This document shows positions 7,761 to 16,852 of a stretch of 64,000 nt of DNA, in pieces. This stretch comes from an uncultured Prevotella sp. (GTDB lineage: Bacteria; Bacteroidota; Bacteroidia; Bacteroidales; Bacteroidaceae). The notes below the pieces were generated by a model that did not search any database, was not told where the DNA came from, and was given only the letters and a program-made list of their open reading frames with translations. The stretch is from NCBI GenBank assembly GCA_900550365.1, contig URRR01000011.1:9059-73058 (forward strand). The letters run 5' to 3'. Made by a program: the position numbers and the translations under genes. Positions within the stretch are counted from its first letter, which is position 1. Every line of letters starts with the position of its first letter.

Positions 7761-10700
7761 TTAGTTGAATGTGTACTTAACGCCGATAGACATATACCAG
7801 CATTGGCCGATGGCGTGGTTGGCTGTCCATGTCTGTGTAGAGCCGTTTATTGATGAAGGAGTAGAGAATACGGCGTAGCCGTCGGCGTCAACGCCTTCAT
7901 ATTTCAGTATCTTGGCCTCAGTTCCGATAGCCGGGTTGAGGGTCTTTGCCACGCCCCATGAAGAGTTGAAGAGGTTGCCCACATTCTTGATGTCCATGCT
8001 GAGTGTCAGCATGTGCTTGGTCTTTCCTATGTTCAGCATGAAGTCGTGCTTATAGCTGAAGTCGAAGCGGTGAACCCACGGAGAGTAAACGCTGTATGCC
8101 TCGGCGTACTCGCCCTGATGCTTCTTCAGGTAGCTGTTGTTGTGTACGTAAGCCATGAAGCGGTCACGGTCGTCAGTTGTCTTGAAGCGGAACTCGTTGT
8201 TGGCCACCTGCTCGTCGGTAGGAATGTATATCGGGTCGTAAGACTGGCCGTCGCCGTTCATGTCGTTCTGGAGCATGTAGGTGTAGTTGTATGTTCCGCG
8301 CCATCCCTCGTAGATCAGGCTGAAGTGGTTGTGGCACTTGTCGTGTGCCGTAATCTGTGCTATCACACGGTCAGGTTCGACATACTGTGAGTTGTGCAGC
8401 TTGATGTTGTTGGGGCCTTCCACTGACGGCAGGTAGGCGATTGTGGAAGAAGCGTTAGAGCCGGGCATGCCTGTAAGCTCCTTTGAGCAGGTGTGCGTGT
8501 AGGCAGCCATGATGTCGATGTACCTTGAAGGAGAGGCGTTCAATGAGACGCTTGCGCTCCATCCGTAGCCCTTGCTCGTGTTTGACAGCACGTAGGCAGG
8601 CACCTTGCCGTCGGTGTATCCGGTCGGGAAAATCGGACGGTTGTCAACTCCGTTGAAGCGTGCGAAGCCGCCTACGTCAGGAATTGACCAGTCCTGCATG
8701 GTTACGCCGTGTATAGTCTTGTTGAAGATACCTTCTACTGAAACCGTCAACGGGAAGCCGACAGGCACAACGTAGTCGATTGCCAGAGATGTCTTCCATA
8801 CCTCAGGCATCTTGAAGTCGGGGTCGACGGCGGAGATGGATGAGGGCAGCGTTCCGTCCTCAGGCCTGATTGTTGAAGGATAGCCGAGGCCGAACAGCTT
8901 CTGTTGCAGGGCGCTGATTGTAGGATAACCGTTCTCGTTGGTTACAAGTCCGCCCGCAAACTCGCTCATGCTGAAGCCGTGGCTTGCTGCGTTGGCGGCG
9001 TTGATGATGGCCTGGTACTGCACCATACCTGAGTTTGTCGGCATGTTGGTGAAGAACACCAGCGGCAGGCGGCCCTGGAATATACCTGAACCTCCGCGCA
9101 GCTTAAGCGTCTTGTTGCCAAACACATCCCACACGAAGCCGACACGCGGGGCTACAGTGAGGTTGGAGCCGGGCCATTTGCCAGTGTCTATGTGGCGGCC
9201 GTCGTAGTCGAGGTCATATATTGCCTTGTTGGTCATCAGGTCGTCGTTGTTGAAGAACATATCGTCGAAACGCAGGCCGTAGGTCAGCTTGAAGCGCGGG
9301 TTTACAGACCATTCGTCCTGTATGTAGATTCCGAGTGTGTTGAAGCGTACTGTAGCTGCCGGGTCTGACTTGCCGTCATAGCCGTATGTAAGGTTCACAA
9401 TCTCAGGAGCGGCGCCGTTTAAGAAGTCGTCAAGAGAGTAATAGCGGTAGTAGCCGCTTCCGTTTCTCATGTATGAGTTGAGCGCCATCTGATGCTCGAA
9501 CTTGGCGCCGAGCATGATCTTGTGGCTGCCTGCATAGTATGTGACATCGTCCTTGATGTTCCAGACGGTGTTGCGCACGGCGTTGTTGTGTGTGAAGAGT
9601 TCCTTTCCGAGCGAGATGTACGGAGTGTTCGTGCCGGTGCCGTCCATAATGTCGATGAACGGGAAGTCGGCAGAATTTGTGAAGCGTACGTCGTCCAGCT
9701 TGGAATAGGTTGCCAGGAACTGGTTTGACAGATTGTCAGAGAAGCGGCTGTTCAGGTCGATTGAGAAAGAGTGTACGAGGTTGTCAATTGCGTACATAGA
9801 GTTGGCGTAGCTCATCGACATCTGTGAGAATCGTCCGTAAGCGGCGCGGGTGCCGCCGTCCATTGAAGATGAGTTGGTCGGGTTCCAGCCACGGTTCTTT
9901 GTGTAGTTGTAGCGGAAAGACAGGTGGTGCATGTTAGTGATGTTCCAGTCCAGGCGCGCAAGGAGCTTGTAGTTGTTCTCGTCTGCGGGGAAGTTTGTCC
10001 ATGAACCTGTATCGTATCCGTATTTGTCTCTTACAAAATTTGACACTTTCTCAAGGTCGGCGAGGGTAGTGCGGGAGATGTAGTTGTCAGCGTCTGCTAC
10101 TCCGTCGGCAGAGCCTCGCCAGCGGTTTACTATTGTAGGAGTCTGGCTCATCTCTCCGTTGACGAAGAAGAACAGCTTGTTCTTGATAATCGGGCCTCCC
10201 AGGGTGAAGCCGTAGGTGGTCTTCTGGTCTCTCTCACGTGCGCCTGAAATCTGCTCGCGGTCCACCGCGTCGCCGCGCATATTCTCGTTCTGGTGGTAGA
10301 TGTAGGCCGTACCCTTGAATGTGTTGGTACCTGACTTTGTGATGGCGTTAACGCCGCCGCCTATGAAGTTGGTCTCGCGGACGTCATAGGGAGAGATCAC
10401 TACCTGCATTTCCGCTATCGCGTCGATTGAGATAGGGTTGCCGCCTCCGGGCAGACCGTCGCTCAGACCGAAGTTGTTGTTGAAGTTCGCACCGTCAACC
10501 GTGAAGTTAGCCGTACGTCCGTCAGTTCCGGCGAAGCTCATGCCGTTGCCGCCATAAGGAGACAGACGGGTGAAGTCAGTGATTGAGCGGCTTACCGTCG
10601 GCATGTTTTCCATCTGGCTGAGGCCGATGTTTGTAGAAGCCCCTGTCTTCTCAGCAGTGAACTTGGTAGCCTTGGCTGAGACAACAACCTCGCCGAGTTC

Positions 10701-11036
10701 CTTAGAGTCCTCTTCAAGGTTGACATTCAGGTTGTATGACTCGGCAAGCTGCAGGGTCACATCCTTGGTCACACTTGTGGTGTAGCCGATGTAACTTACT
10801 GTAATCGTGTAAGGACCGCCTACACGCATACCGTTGATTGAGTAACGGCCACTTGTGTTCACCACTGTGTTATAAGTGGTTCCTGATGGCTCGTGTACTG
10901 CTGTGATGGTAGCACCGATGGCTTTGTCGTCACCGGCCGTTACCATACCGTTGATTCCTGATGTTGTCATCTGTGCCAGCAGTCTGGTTGTCATGAACAA
11001 CATCAACACGAATAGAATACCTAAACGTTTTTGCAT
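7761..11036 (-). CDS. Oar-like TonB-dependent receptor
   Basis: 1091 residues. Signal peptide (LLAQ, about residue 22); carboxypeptidase-regulatory-like domain about 28-110 (GINGMVTAGDDKAIGATITA); TonB-box-like segment GEVVVSAKA; plug around 130-240 with SIDAIAEMQVVISPYDVRE and GGVNAITKSGTN; the rest is beta-barrel ending in YMSIGVKYTFN. The plug has the Oar form used for peptides or adhesion substrates rather than the classical SusC form, and no susD follows. It is the promoter-proximal gene of a two-gene unit with the BACON lipoprotein. Confidence 0.85.
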   Translation of the reverse strand: MQKRLGILFVLMLFMTTRLLAQMTTSGINGMVTAGDDKAIGATITAVHEPSGTTYNTVVNTSGRYSINGMRVGGPYTITVSYIGYTTSVTKDVTLQLAESYNLNVNLEEDSKELGEVVVSAKATKFTAEKTGASTNIGLSQMENMPTVSRSITDFTRLSPYGGNGMSFAGTDGRTANFTVDGANFNNNFGLSDGLPGGGNPISIDAIAEMQVVISPYDVRETNFIGGGVNAITKSGTNTFKGTAYIYHQNENMRGDAVDREQISGARERDQKTTYGFTLGGPIIKNKLFFFVNGEMSQTPTIVNRWRGSADGVADADNYISRTTLADLEKVSNFVRDKYGYDTGSWTNFPADENNYKLLARLDWNITNMHHLSFRYNYTKNRGWNPTNSSSMDGGTRAAYGRFSQMSMSYANSMYAIDNLVHSFSIDLNSRFSDNLSNQFLATYSKLDDVRFTNSADFPFIDIMDGTGTNTPYISLGKELFTHNNAVRNTVWNIKDDVTYYAGSHKIMLGAKFEHQMALNSYMRNGSGYYRYYSLDDFLNGAAPEIVNLTYGYDGKSDPAATVRFNTLGIYIQDEWSVNPRFKLTYGLRFDDMFFNNDDLMTNKAIYDLDYDGRHIDTGKWPGSNLTVAPRVGFVWDVFGNKTLKLRGGSGIFQGRLPLVFFTNMPTNSGMVQYQAIINAANAASHGFSMSEFAGGLVTNENGYPTISALQQKLFGLGYPSTIRPEDGTLPSSISAVDPDFKMPEVWKTSLAIDYVVPVGFPLTVSVEGIFNKTIHGVTMQDWSIPDVGGFARFNGVDNRPIFPTGYTDGKVPAYVLSNTSKGYGWSASVSLNASPSRYIDIMAAYTHTCSKELTGMPGSNASSTIAYLPSVEGPNNIKLHNSQYVEPDRVIAQITAHDKCHNHFSLIYEGWRGTYNYTYMLQNDMNGDGQSYDPIYIPTDEQVANNEFRFKTTDDRDRFMAYVHNNSYLKKHQGEYAEAYSVYSPWVHRFDFSYKHDFMLNIGKTKHMLTLSMDIKNVGNLFNSSWGVAKTLNPAIGTEAKILKYEGVDADGYAVFSTPSSINGSTQTWTANHAIGQCWYMSIGVKYTFN

Positions 11037-11149
11037 ACTGTTTTTATTTGAAGTTAAAGATATGAATGAGTTTCCTAAAACAATACATTATTATTAATGT
11101 TATCTGATGAAATTTAATACCTGAGCGTTACCCTATTTAAATTCGACAT

Positions 11150-11158
11150 GCAAAATTA
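11150..11158 (-). promoter_or_regulatory. -7 promoter element for the receptor operon
   Basis: On the minus strand this reads TAATTTTGC, a perfect TAnnTTTGC match. It lies about 115 bases upstream of the receptor start, leaving a moderately long leader. Confidence 0.55.
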
Positions 11159-11268
11159 CCTAAAAATTTAATATTTTGTGTTACAAGATGATTAAAATTA
11201 CATCTGAACACTTAATTATCACAAAAAAATGAGCTTCAGATATTTTCCGATGTGTCAATAATGATAAA

Positions 11269-11435
11269 ATGTCTGCCGGTGTGACGGCTGCTTCCGGTGC
11301 GCGGCGTGTCATGGCTGCTCCGGGCGTGATTGTTGATGCCAGCGTGGCGGACAGTCCCCGTCGTCCCTGAGGCAAGAATATGAGATGGTCGGGGACCGTC
11401 ATGAGGACGGACAGGCAGACACCGCAAACGCCTGA
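11269..11435 (+). pseudogene. Remnant of an IS5-type DDE transposase
   Basis: Frame one (11269-11370) ends in PGVIVDASVADSPRRP followed by a stop. Frame two resumes at once (11373-11435) as QEYEMVGDRHEDG. Joined, they read like the VDAS segment carrying the first catalytic Asp of IS4/IS5-type transposases, with a frameshift in the middle. Only about 55 residues survive. Family match is from pattern memory; confidence is moderate. Confidence 0.4.
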
Positions 11436-11654
11436 CTGATTTTTACAGGCAGTTCCAGTCCGTAGGCAACAACTACAACCAGACGGTGAAGGCCGTGAAA
11501 AAGAACTTCGACGAGCAGCGCGCCCGCACACTGCTCTACCGCTTTAGAGAAGTGCAGTCTGGAGCTGATGCTGGTATGCAAGAAGATTGTCTCACTAACA
11601 CAGGACTACAAGCGGAAACGGTTGCAAAGACAAGCCGCGGCGCAAGCCTCTACG
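11405..11654 (+). pseudogene. Frameshifted mobilisation-protein remnant (MobC-like)
   Basis: Reads KRLTDFYRQFQSVGNNYNQ, TVKAVKKNFDEQRARTLLYR, then shifts frame at the TTT near 11543-11545. The second frame continues LEKCSLELMLVCKKIVSLTQ and DYKRKRLQRQ. The NNYNQ block followed by a helix and an E-L-...-KKI..LTQ-Y helix is characteristic of relaxosome accessory proteins of Bacteroides mobilisable elements. The frame overlaps the transposase remnant and runs into a palindromic repeat. Confidence 0.5.
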
Positions 11655-11694
11655 GCGCGCTGGCATATTATTATCAAACGGCGGCAAATCAGGC

Positions 11695-11758
11695 TGCAAA
11701 AGACTGCAAAACGCAGCGCAAAAGACGGCCTTTTACAAGCTGAAAGGCCGTCTTTTGG
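11695..11758. repeat. Palindromic GGCCGTCTTTT-family repeat, copy 2
   Basis: Contains GCAAAAGACGGCCTTTTAC facing GAAAGGCCGTCTTTTGG, plus a partial unit GCAAAAGACTGCAAAACGCA. It ends the decayed mobilisation fragment. Confidence 0.65.
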
Positions 11759-12061
11759 AAAACACAAAGTAACAGACTGAAAATCAGGATGTTATTAACG
11801 CGGCAAAAAAAAAGGCCGTAAAAAAAACATGTCTTTTCCGGATAGAAGTGCTTCAGACAGCGGTAGCCTGAGTCATGGAAAAGTATCATGTTGAGCATGA
11901 TTTCAGCTTTTGACATGGTTGAGGCACGGTGATATGGGCGCTTCATGACAGGTTCAAGCGTATATTTGCCATCATCGCATCAAAAAAAACTGCAAAAATC
12001 ATCTGTCATACAAAATAATTCTATAACTTTGCTCTCGGTGATAATGGCGATTATTGTTTGT
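11759..12061. other. AT-rich spacer, nothing recognised
   Basis: No gene seen. A partial repeat-family scrap (AAAAAGGCCGTAAAAAAA) occurs near 11806-11825. Confidence 0.3.
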
Positions 12062-12153
12062 GAATCTTTGTAAATCAGCTTTATAAAGTTACAACAATTT
12101 TCGTTAATCGCCAAATTTACAGGCATTTACAATTCGTCGAACTCACGTTATAT
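12062..12153 (+). repeat. 92-bp dispersed repeat, copy A
   Basis: Begins GAATCTTTGTAAATCAGC and ends AACTCACGTTATAT. About 80 of 92 positions match copy B at 35907-35998, in the same orientation, with no gap. No coding frame is conserved, so it is a non-coding element; it lies 244 bases upstream of the regulator gene. Confidence 0.7.
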
Positions 12154-12397
12154 TAAATGAAAGGTATATTCAGTCAAATAATCTTGATTGTTTGAAGGTG
12201 CCGGGAGGTATGATGTAAAGTGACGGTGTAATTAAGAAACAGACAAAAATATTACTGTAATTGATATTGATCTGAGAAACTCACGCCTAAATTTTCTGCA
12301 GTTGAAGCAGGTGCACATTAATTTCATAGGGGTGTTTGATCTTTTGTTAAAAGAAGATTGGCTGTGATCAGACGTGAAATAATTATTTGTAACAAGT

Positions 12398-15313
12398 ATG
12401 AAAGTGATGAACTTTTTTGGAAAAAACAGAATACTTCCAGCTATAGGCGATGTAAGTTCTTTTCATAATGAGCTACATCTAAGCGGATGGTTCAGACTTT
12501 TGGCTGTAAAAACGCTACTAATTATAATAATGTTGCAGCTGCCAGTTATTGCGTTAGCATTACGGGTCAGCGACTTCACGTTCTCTCATCTGGGTTTGGC
12601 TGATGGATTAAATAGCCAACGCATCTTTTCACTTAAACAAACGGATGATGGAGCTATATGGTTGACAACGCAAAGTTTTGTGGCCCGATACAACGGTGTC
12701 AGTATAGAGAACTTTGATTTGTCGTTTTATACCGGTAAGTATAGTTGGGTGGGAGGGGAACCACGTTTTGTGCAGTCTGTCGACAATAGTGTGTTGCAAG
12801 TGTTTGATACCGGTGGACGTATCTATGAATATAATCCGGTGCAAAATCATTTTAAGGTTATAGCTGACGTTGCTGTCCTTTTCAAGCATGACAACAAACT
12901 CAATGATGTTTATAGGGACGGTGACACTTACTGGCTGGCAATGAGTGGAGGCGTTTATATGCTCCGCAATGGAAAGATTTTTGCAGTAAGTCCAAATGTA
13001 TATACCAATTGTATCATCCGCGGACCGAAAGGAATTTTGCTCTTTGGCACCCGTCAGGGTGTAAAGTCATTGAGTAACAGTAACAAGAACGGCAATCAAA
13101 AGATACTTGTTCCTTATTTGCCGTATGTCGTTGTGGGTGGTTACTATGATAATGATACCAAGAAACTTTGGCTCGGCACTTACGATCAGGGGCTTATAAT
13201 TGAAGACGGTAATGGTGAGTGTATATCTATGGATGGAATACCTCATTATCCGGTACGCAGCATTGTTGTCTATGATAATACTACGATGCTGGTCGGGGTT
13301 GACGGCTTTGGCGTGTACCAGGTTTCACGCTTACCCTCAGCTGCAACTAAAGCATCACTGTTGTTCAATGCCAATGCCGGAGAGCATGGCGTGCTTCATG
13401 GTAATGGCATATATGCAGTGGTTGTTGATGCTTGGAATGACATATTCATAGGTTCTTATTCTGGAGGCATAGACATAGCCCGGCCCCTCGGTAACGCCAT
13501 TACCATTTATCGGCATCAGCATAATAAATCGACATTGGTTAACGACCATGTCAACTGTGTGGCGCAACTGTCTTCATCGGCTCTGGCGATGGGTACTGAC
13601 GGCGGTATCAGTGTGTTTGATACCATCACTGGCGAGTGGCGTCATATTTCGCGTAACATGGTAGTGCTTTCTTTTTGTCCCAAGCCGGATGGCGGAGGAC
13701 TTTTGGCGGCGACTTATGGCAACGGTGTATGTGAGATCAGCACCAACGGAGAAGTAAGAAAGTTGTATGGTACTGATGTTTTGGATGATGCCCATGTCCA
13801 TGATTTGTTGTTTGACAGGAATGGCCATCTTTGGATTGGTTGTCAGGATGGACGGCTCGTTGAAGTGGCACAAGGAAAATTCAGGTATTACCCTGTGTAT
13901 AACGTGAAATCCCTCGTCCTTTTGCCCGACGGCCGTATAGCGGCGGGTACCATAAACGGGCTATATATAGTGGCTCCGGATAAGAGAACGGTGAAAGAAC
14001 TGCTTTATTTCTCGTCATCAGACAACTCGGTTAACCGTTATATACTGAATCTCTTTATTCATGATGGGCGATACTTAGACATTGCCACCTATGGCGGAGG
14101 CCTGTATGTGTATGATCTTCACACAGGAAACTGTCGGCAGTTTACCATGAAGAACGGTCTGCCTTCAAACATCGTTACAAGCATCACGCAAGATAATTCA
14201 GGGCGTTTATGGTTTGCTACAGACGGTGGTCTGTCATTCGCATATCCTGACAGTCTTGACAAAATTATATCTGTAAACTATCATTACGGGCTCCAACGTG
14301 AGTATTCACCGGGTACGGCCTTTAATTTACAGAACGGGAATCTTCTTTTCGGGAGTGTGGAAGGTGTTGTTGTTATCAATCCACACAATGTGGAGAAACA
14401 CAATTACACGGCTAAATTGCGTTTTAAGGGGATAAGCTGCGATGATGACGATCCTGAACAGTTCAACGAGGAAATGGCAAAAATGTTGGAGAAAAGGAAG
14501 CTGAAATTGTCATACCGTCAGCGCACCTTTGAGCTGTATATTGAAAGCATAAACCTGCGCTACCAATTTGATATAGCTTATCAATATAAGGTGGGAGACG
14601 GCGACTGGAGTCCTCTTTCGACTCAGCAATACATCCGGTTCGTCAACCTTGAGCCCGGCACCCACCATCTCACAGTCCGTGCGGTAAGCAAGGCCAACCG
14701 CATTGTACTTGATGAGCAGAATCTTGTAATCACCATTCGCAGACCTTGGTGGAACTCGTGGTGGATGTGGTGTGTTTACATCTCGTTGATTGTATTGCTG
14801 TTCTATGGAGTTTTATGGACATACGATCTGCACACCCGGTACATGCGTCTTGTTGTAAGTGTCCTGGAGGGAGGCAGCGAAAAAGATTTAGCGGCTTCAC
14901 GGCCGGAGCAACAGCAAGATAAAGTCAAACAGTATATTTCTGCAAATAATGTACTTCAACTTGATGACAGCAAAGAAAACGATGCCACAACTGCCGCAAA
15001 AGAAAATACGGCTTTTGTAGACACTGTGACAAAGATTCTTCTCAACAATATCTCTGATTCTGACTTTACTATCGACCGCCTGTGCAAGGAAATGGCGATG
15101 AGCCGAACAATGTTTTATGTGAAGCTGAAGTCATACACGGGCAAATCGCCTCAGGAGTTTATCCGTATTGTGCGTCTTGAGAGGGCTGCTGTCTTGCTGC
15201 GCTCCGGGCATCATGTCGGTAATGTAGCCGAAGAAGTAGGTTATGATAACGCCAAGTATTTCAGCACCGCATTCAAAAAATATTTTGGTGTCTCTCCCTC
15301 AAAATACAAGTAA
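12398..15313 (+). CDS. HTCS-like transmembrane regulator without kinase
   Basis: 971 residues. A long N-terminus with a membrane/signal segment at about 33-55 is followed by periplasmic two-component-regulator propeller repeats up to about 690 (FTFSHLGLADGLNSQRIFSL, GRLWFATDGGLSF), a Y_Y_Y domain at about 720-790 (ISLRY-type strand, YKVGDGDWSPL), a second membrane helix at about 795-818 and an AraC-type HTH at 870-971 (AMSRTMFYVKLKSYTGKSP, VGYDNAKYFSTAFKKYFGVS). A classical hybrid two-component system would carry HisKA, HATPase and receiver domains between helix and HTH. Here only about 55 residues of linker are present, so this is a one-component membrane-bound regulator. It likely senses an oligosaccharide and controls the adjacent beta-glucan genes. 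Confidence 0.9.
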   Translation: MKVMNFFGKNRILPAIGDVSSFHNELHLSGWFRLLAVKTLLIIIMLQLPVIALALRVSDFTFSHLGLADGLNSQRIFSLKQTDDGAIWLTTQSFVARYNGVSIENFDLSFYTGKYSWVGGEPRFVQSVDNSVLQVFDTGGRIYEYNPVQNHFKVIADVAVLFKHDNKLNDVYRDGDTYWLAMSGGVYMLRNGKIFAVSPNVYTNCIIRGPKGILLFGTRQGVKSLSNSNKNGNQKILVPYLPYVVVGGYYDNDTKKLWLGTYDQGLIIEDGNGECISMDGIPHYPVRSIVVYDNTTMLVGVDGFGVYQVSRLPSAATKASLLFNANAGEHGVLHGNGIYAVVVDAWNDIFIGSYSGGIDIARPLGNAITIYRHQHNKSTLVNDHVNCVAQLSSSALAMGTDGGISVFDTITGEWRHISRNMVVLSFCPKPDGGGLLAATYGNGVCEISTNGEVRKLYGTDVLDDAHVHDLLFDRNGHLWIGCQDGRLVEVAQGKFRYYPVYNVKSLVLLPDGRIAAGTINGLYIVAPDKRTVKELLYFSSSDNSVNRYILNLFIHDGRYLDIATYGGGLYVYDLHTGNCRQFTMKNGLPSNIVTSITQDNSGRLWFATDGGLSFAYPDSLDKIISVNYHYGLQREYSPGTAFNLQNGNLLFGSVEGVVVINPHNVEKHNYTAKLRFKGISCDDDDPEQFNEEMAKMLEKRKLKLSYRQRTFELYIESINLRYQFDIAYQYKVGDGDWSPLSTQQYIRFVNLEPGTHHLTVRAVSKANRIVLDEQNLVITIRRPWWNSWWMWCVYISLIVLLFYGVLWTYDLHTRYMRLVVSVLEGGSEKDLAASRPEQQQDKVKQYISANNVLQLDDSKENDATTAAKENTAFVDTVTKILLNNISDSDFTIDRLCKEMAMSRTMFYVKLKSYTGKSPQEFIRIVRLERAAVLLRSGHHVGNVAEEVGYDNAKYFSTAFKKYFGVSPSKYK

Positions 15314-15342
15314 AACAATTCTGATATTTGTTCATTCTATAG

Positions 15343-15387
15343 TCAAGACACTTCTTTCAGATGAAGGAAGTGTCTTGATTATTTTTG
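15343..15387 (+). terminator. Terminator after the regulator gene
   Basis: Stem TCAAGACACTTC with GAAGTGTCTTGA (15343-15378), followed by TTATTTTTG. It separates the regulator from the GH5 operon. Confidence 0.75.
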
Positions 15388-15464
15388 TATCAGTGTATCT
15401 GTAGCCGGATTACAGATTTTGCAGCAGATAGCTGATTCGCTTGTCCCCTAACGAAAAAAGTTTG

Positions 15465-15504
15465 ATTCCTCGTGAAATGAGGTTTGTTTTCTGACGAAAG
15501 ACAT
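15465..15504 (+). promoter_or_regulatory. Conserved 40-bp upstream block, copy 1
   Basis: ATTCCTCGTGAAAT...CTGACGAAAGACAT. It is identical in 39 of 40 positions to 20812-20851 upstream of the second GH5 gene, and weaker similarity continues to the -7 region. The natural candidate ligand is the AraC-type domain of the adjacent regulator; this is inference from placement. Confidence 0.65.
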
Positions 15505-15556
15505 TTATTGAACTTTTATCAATAGATAGCGAACCCGTTATTGTATAATTTTTTAC

Positions 15557-15565
15557 TTATTTTGC
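15557..15565 (+). promoter_or_regulatory. -7 promoter element of GH5-GH94-symporter operon
   Basis: TTATTTTGC matches TAnnTTTGC except for the second base. It sits at the same distance from the conserved block as the perfect TATATTTGC of the second GH5 gene. Confidence 0.5.
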
Positions 15566-15595
15566 AATACATTTTGAGTTACAGATTAAATAACC

Positions 15596-15685
15596 ATGAA
15601 AACGAATTTTGAGAATTTATTAACTATTACCGCATCAGTAACCCTTCGTTATAAATATCAGCAGGAAGGGATGAATAGAGATTAA
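15596..15685 (+). other. 29-codon upstream ORF in the GH5 leader
   Basis: ATG at 15596 opens a frame MKTNFENLLTITASVTLRYK ending at a TAA at 15683. Its first bases (ATGAAAACG..TTTGAGAA) resemble the first codons of the GH5 gene at 20942, and both follow the same promoter block. It may be a leftover of a duplicated gene start or a leader peptide. It ends 22 bases before the GH5 ATG. Confidence 0.4.
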
Positions 15686-15707
15686 TGTACAAATAAATTA
15701 TAAAAAT

Positions 15708-16832
15708 ATGCGAAAGATCATGATTCTTGCTGCCGCAGTCCTGACTATGGCATTTTCTCCAATTGCCGCTACTGCGCAGACCGTAAACAACTTTACCATT
15801 AAACGAGGAACCAACATCAGCCACTGGCTCTCTCAGAGTAACGAACGCGGCGAGGCACGCCGCCGGCACATCAAGGAAGCCGACTTTGCACGACTTGAAG
15901 AACTCGGGTTCGATTTCGTACGCCTTCCGATTGACGAGGAGCAGTTTTGGGATGAGCAGGGCAACAAGCTGCCCGAGGCTTGGGAGCTGCTTACGCAGGC
16001 CTTGAACTGGGCCGGACGTCACCATTTGCGCACCATAGTAGACTTACACATCATCCGCTCACACAATTTCAATGCCGTCAACGAGGGCAGAACCAATACC
16101 CTTTTCACGTCAGACGAAGCACAGCAGGACCTTATAAACATGTGGTACCAGCTGTCTGACGCGCTCAAGGCCTACAGCGTTGATTCCGTGGCCTACGAGC
16201 TGATGAACGAGCCCGTGGCCGATGAGCACGAACAGTGGAACAAGTTGGTTTTCAAGGTTCACAAGGCTCTCAGGGAGCGTGAGCCGCAACGTACTCTGGT
16301 TATCGGGTCCAACAAGTGGCAAAGCACCTGGACATTCAAGTACCTGCGCATACCTGAAGGCGATAAGAATATCATTCTCTCCTTCCATTACTATGAGCCT
16401 CAGGTGCTTACTCATTACGGAGCGCCCTGGACCCCGATAGGCAGCTACCGCGGCAAACTCACTTATCCCGGGCAACTCGTCTCTCAGGCCGATTATGATG
16501 CCGCTCCCGATAACCTAAAGCCCATGTTGAAGCAGTACACAGGCGAGTGGAATCGTGAGCGTATAGCCCGGGACTTCAGTGACGCCATAGCTGTGGCAAA
16601 AAAATATGGCGTGCAGCTCTACTGTGGCGAATGGGGAGTATATGAGCCCGTTGACCGTGAATTGGCTTATAAGTGGACAAAGGACATGCTGTGGGTGTTC
16701 GGCAAATACAACATTGCATGGGCCTCTTGGTGCTACGACAACGACTTCGGCTTCTGGGACCAGAAAAGCCAGTCGTTCAAGGACCGCCCGCTGGTGGAGC
16801 TCCTGACCGGAAAAAAAGAAATAACTGAATAA
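15708..16832 (+). CDS. GH5 family beta-glycanase, secreted
   Basis: 374 residues. Signal peptide ends near residue 24 (IAATAQ). The GH5 TIM barrel shows RGTNISHWL, FVRLPIDEEQFW, the acid/base in YELMNEP (Glu168) and the nucleophile in YCGEWGVY (Glu308). Length equals a bare catalytic domain; no binding module. Cleavage of an internal beta-1,4-glucosidic bond is expected, giving oligosaccharides. First gene of a unit with GH94 (20-base gap) and the symporter (30-base gap). Cleavage site lacks a Cys, so it is probably periplasmic. The GH5 subfamily is not determined. Confidence 0.85.
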   Translation: MRKIMILAAAVLTMAFSPIAATAQTVNNFTIKRGTNISHWLSQSNERGEARRRHIKEADFARLEELGFDFVRLPIDEEQFWDEQGNKLPEAWELLTQALNWAGRHHLRTIVDLHIIRSHNFNAVNEGRTNTLFTSDEAQQDLINMWYQLSDALKAYSVDSVAYELMNEPVADEHEQWNKLVFKVHKALREREPQRTLVIGSNKWQSTWTFKYLRIPEGDKNIILSFHYYEPQVLTHYGAPWTPIGSYRGKLTYPGQLVSQADYDAAPDNLKPMLKQYTGEWNRERIARDFSDAIAVAKKYGVQLYCGEWGVYEPVDRELAYKWTKDMLWVFGKYNIAWASWCYDNDFGFWDQKSQSFKDRPLVELLTGKKEITE

Positions 16833-16852
16833 ACTTTCTACCAGACGAAACA

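Noticed and set aside
12398..15313. Hybrid two-component system label
   Set aside because: The kinase and receiver domains are missing; called a one-component HTCS-like regulator instead.
15596..15685. True small protein gene
   Set aside because: No family, no independent support; its start resembles the neighbouring GH5 gene, so listed as a leader ORF only.
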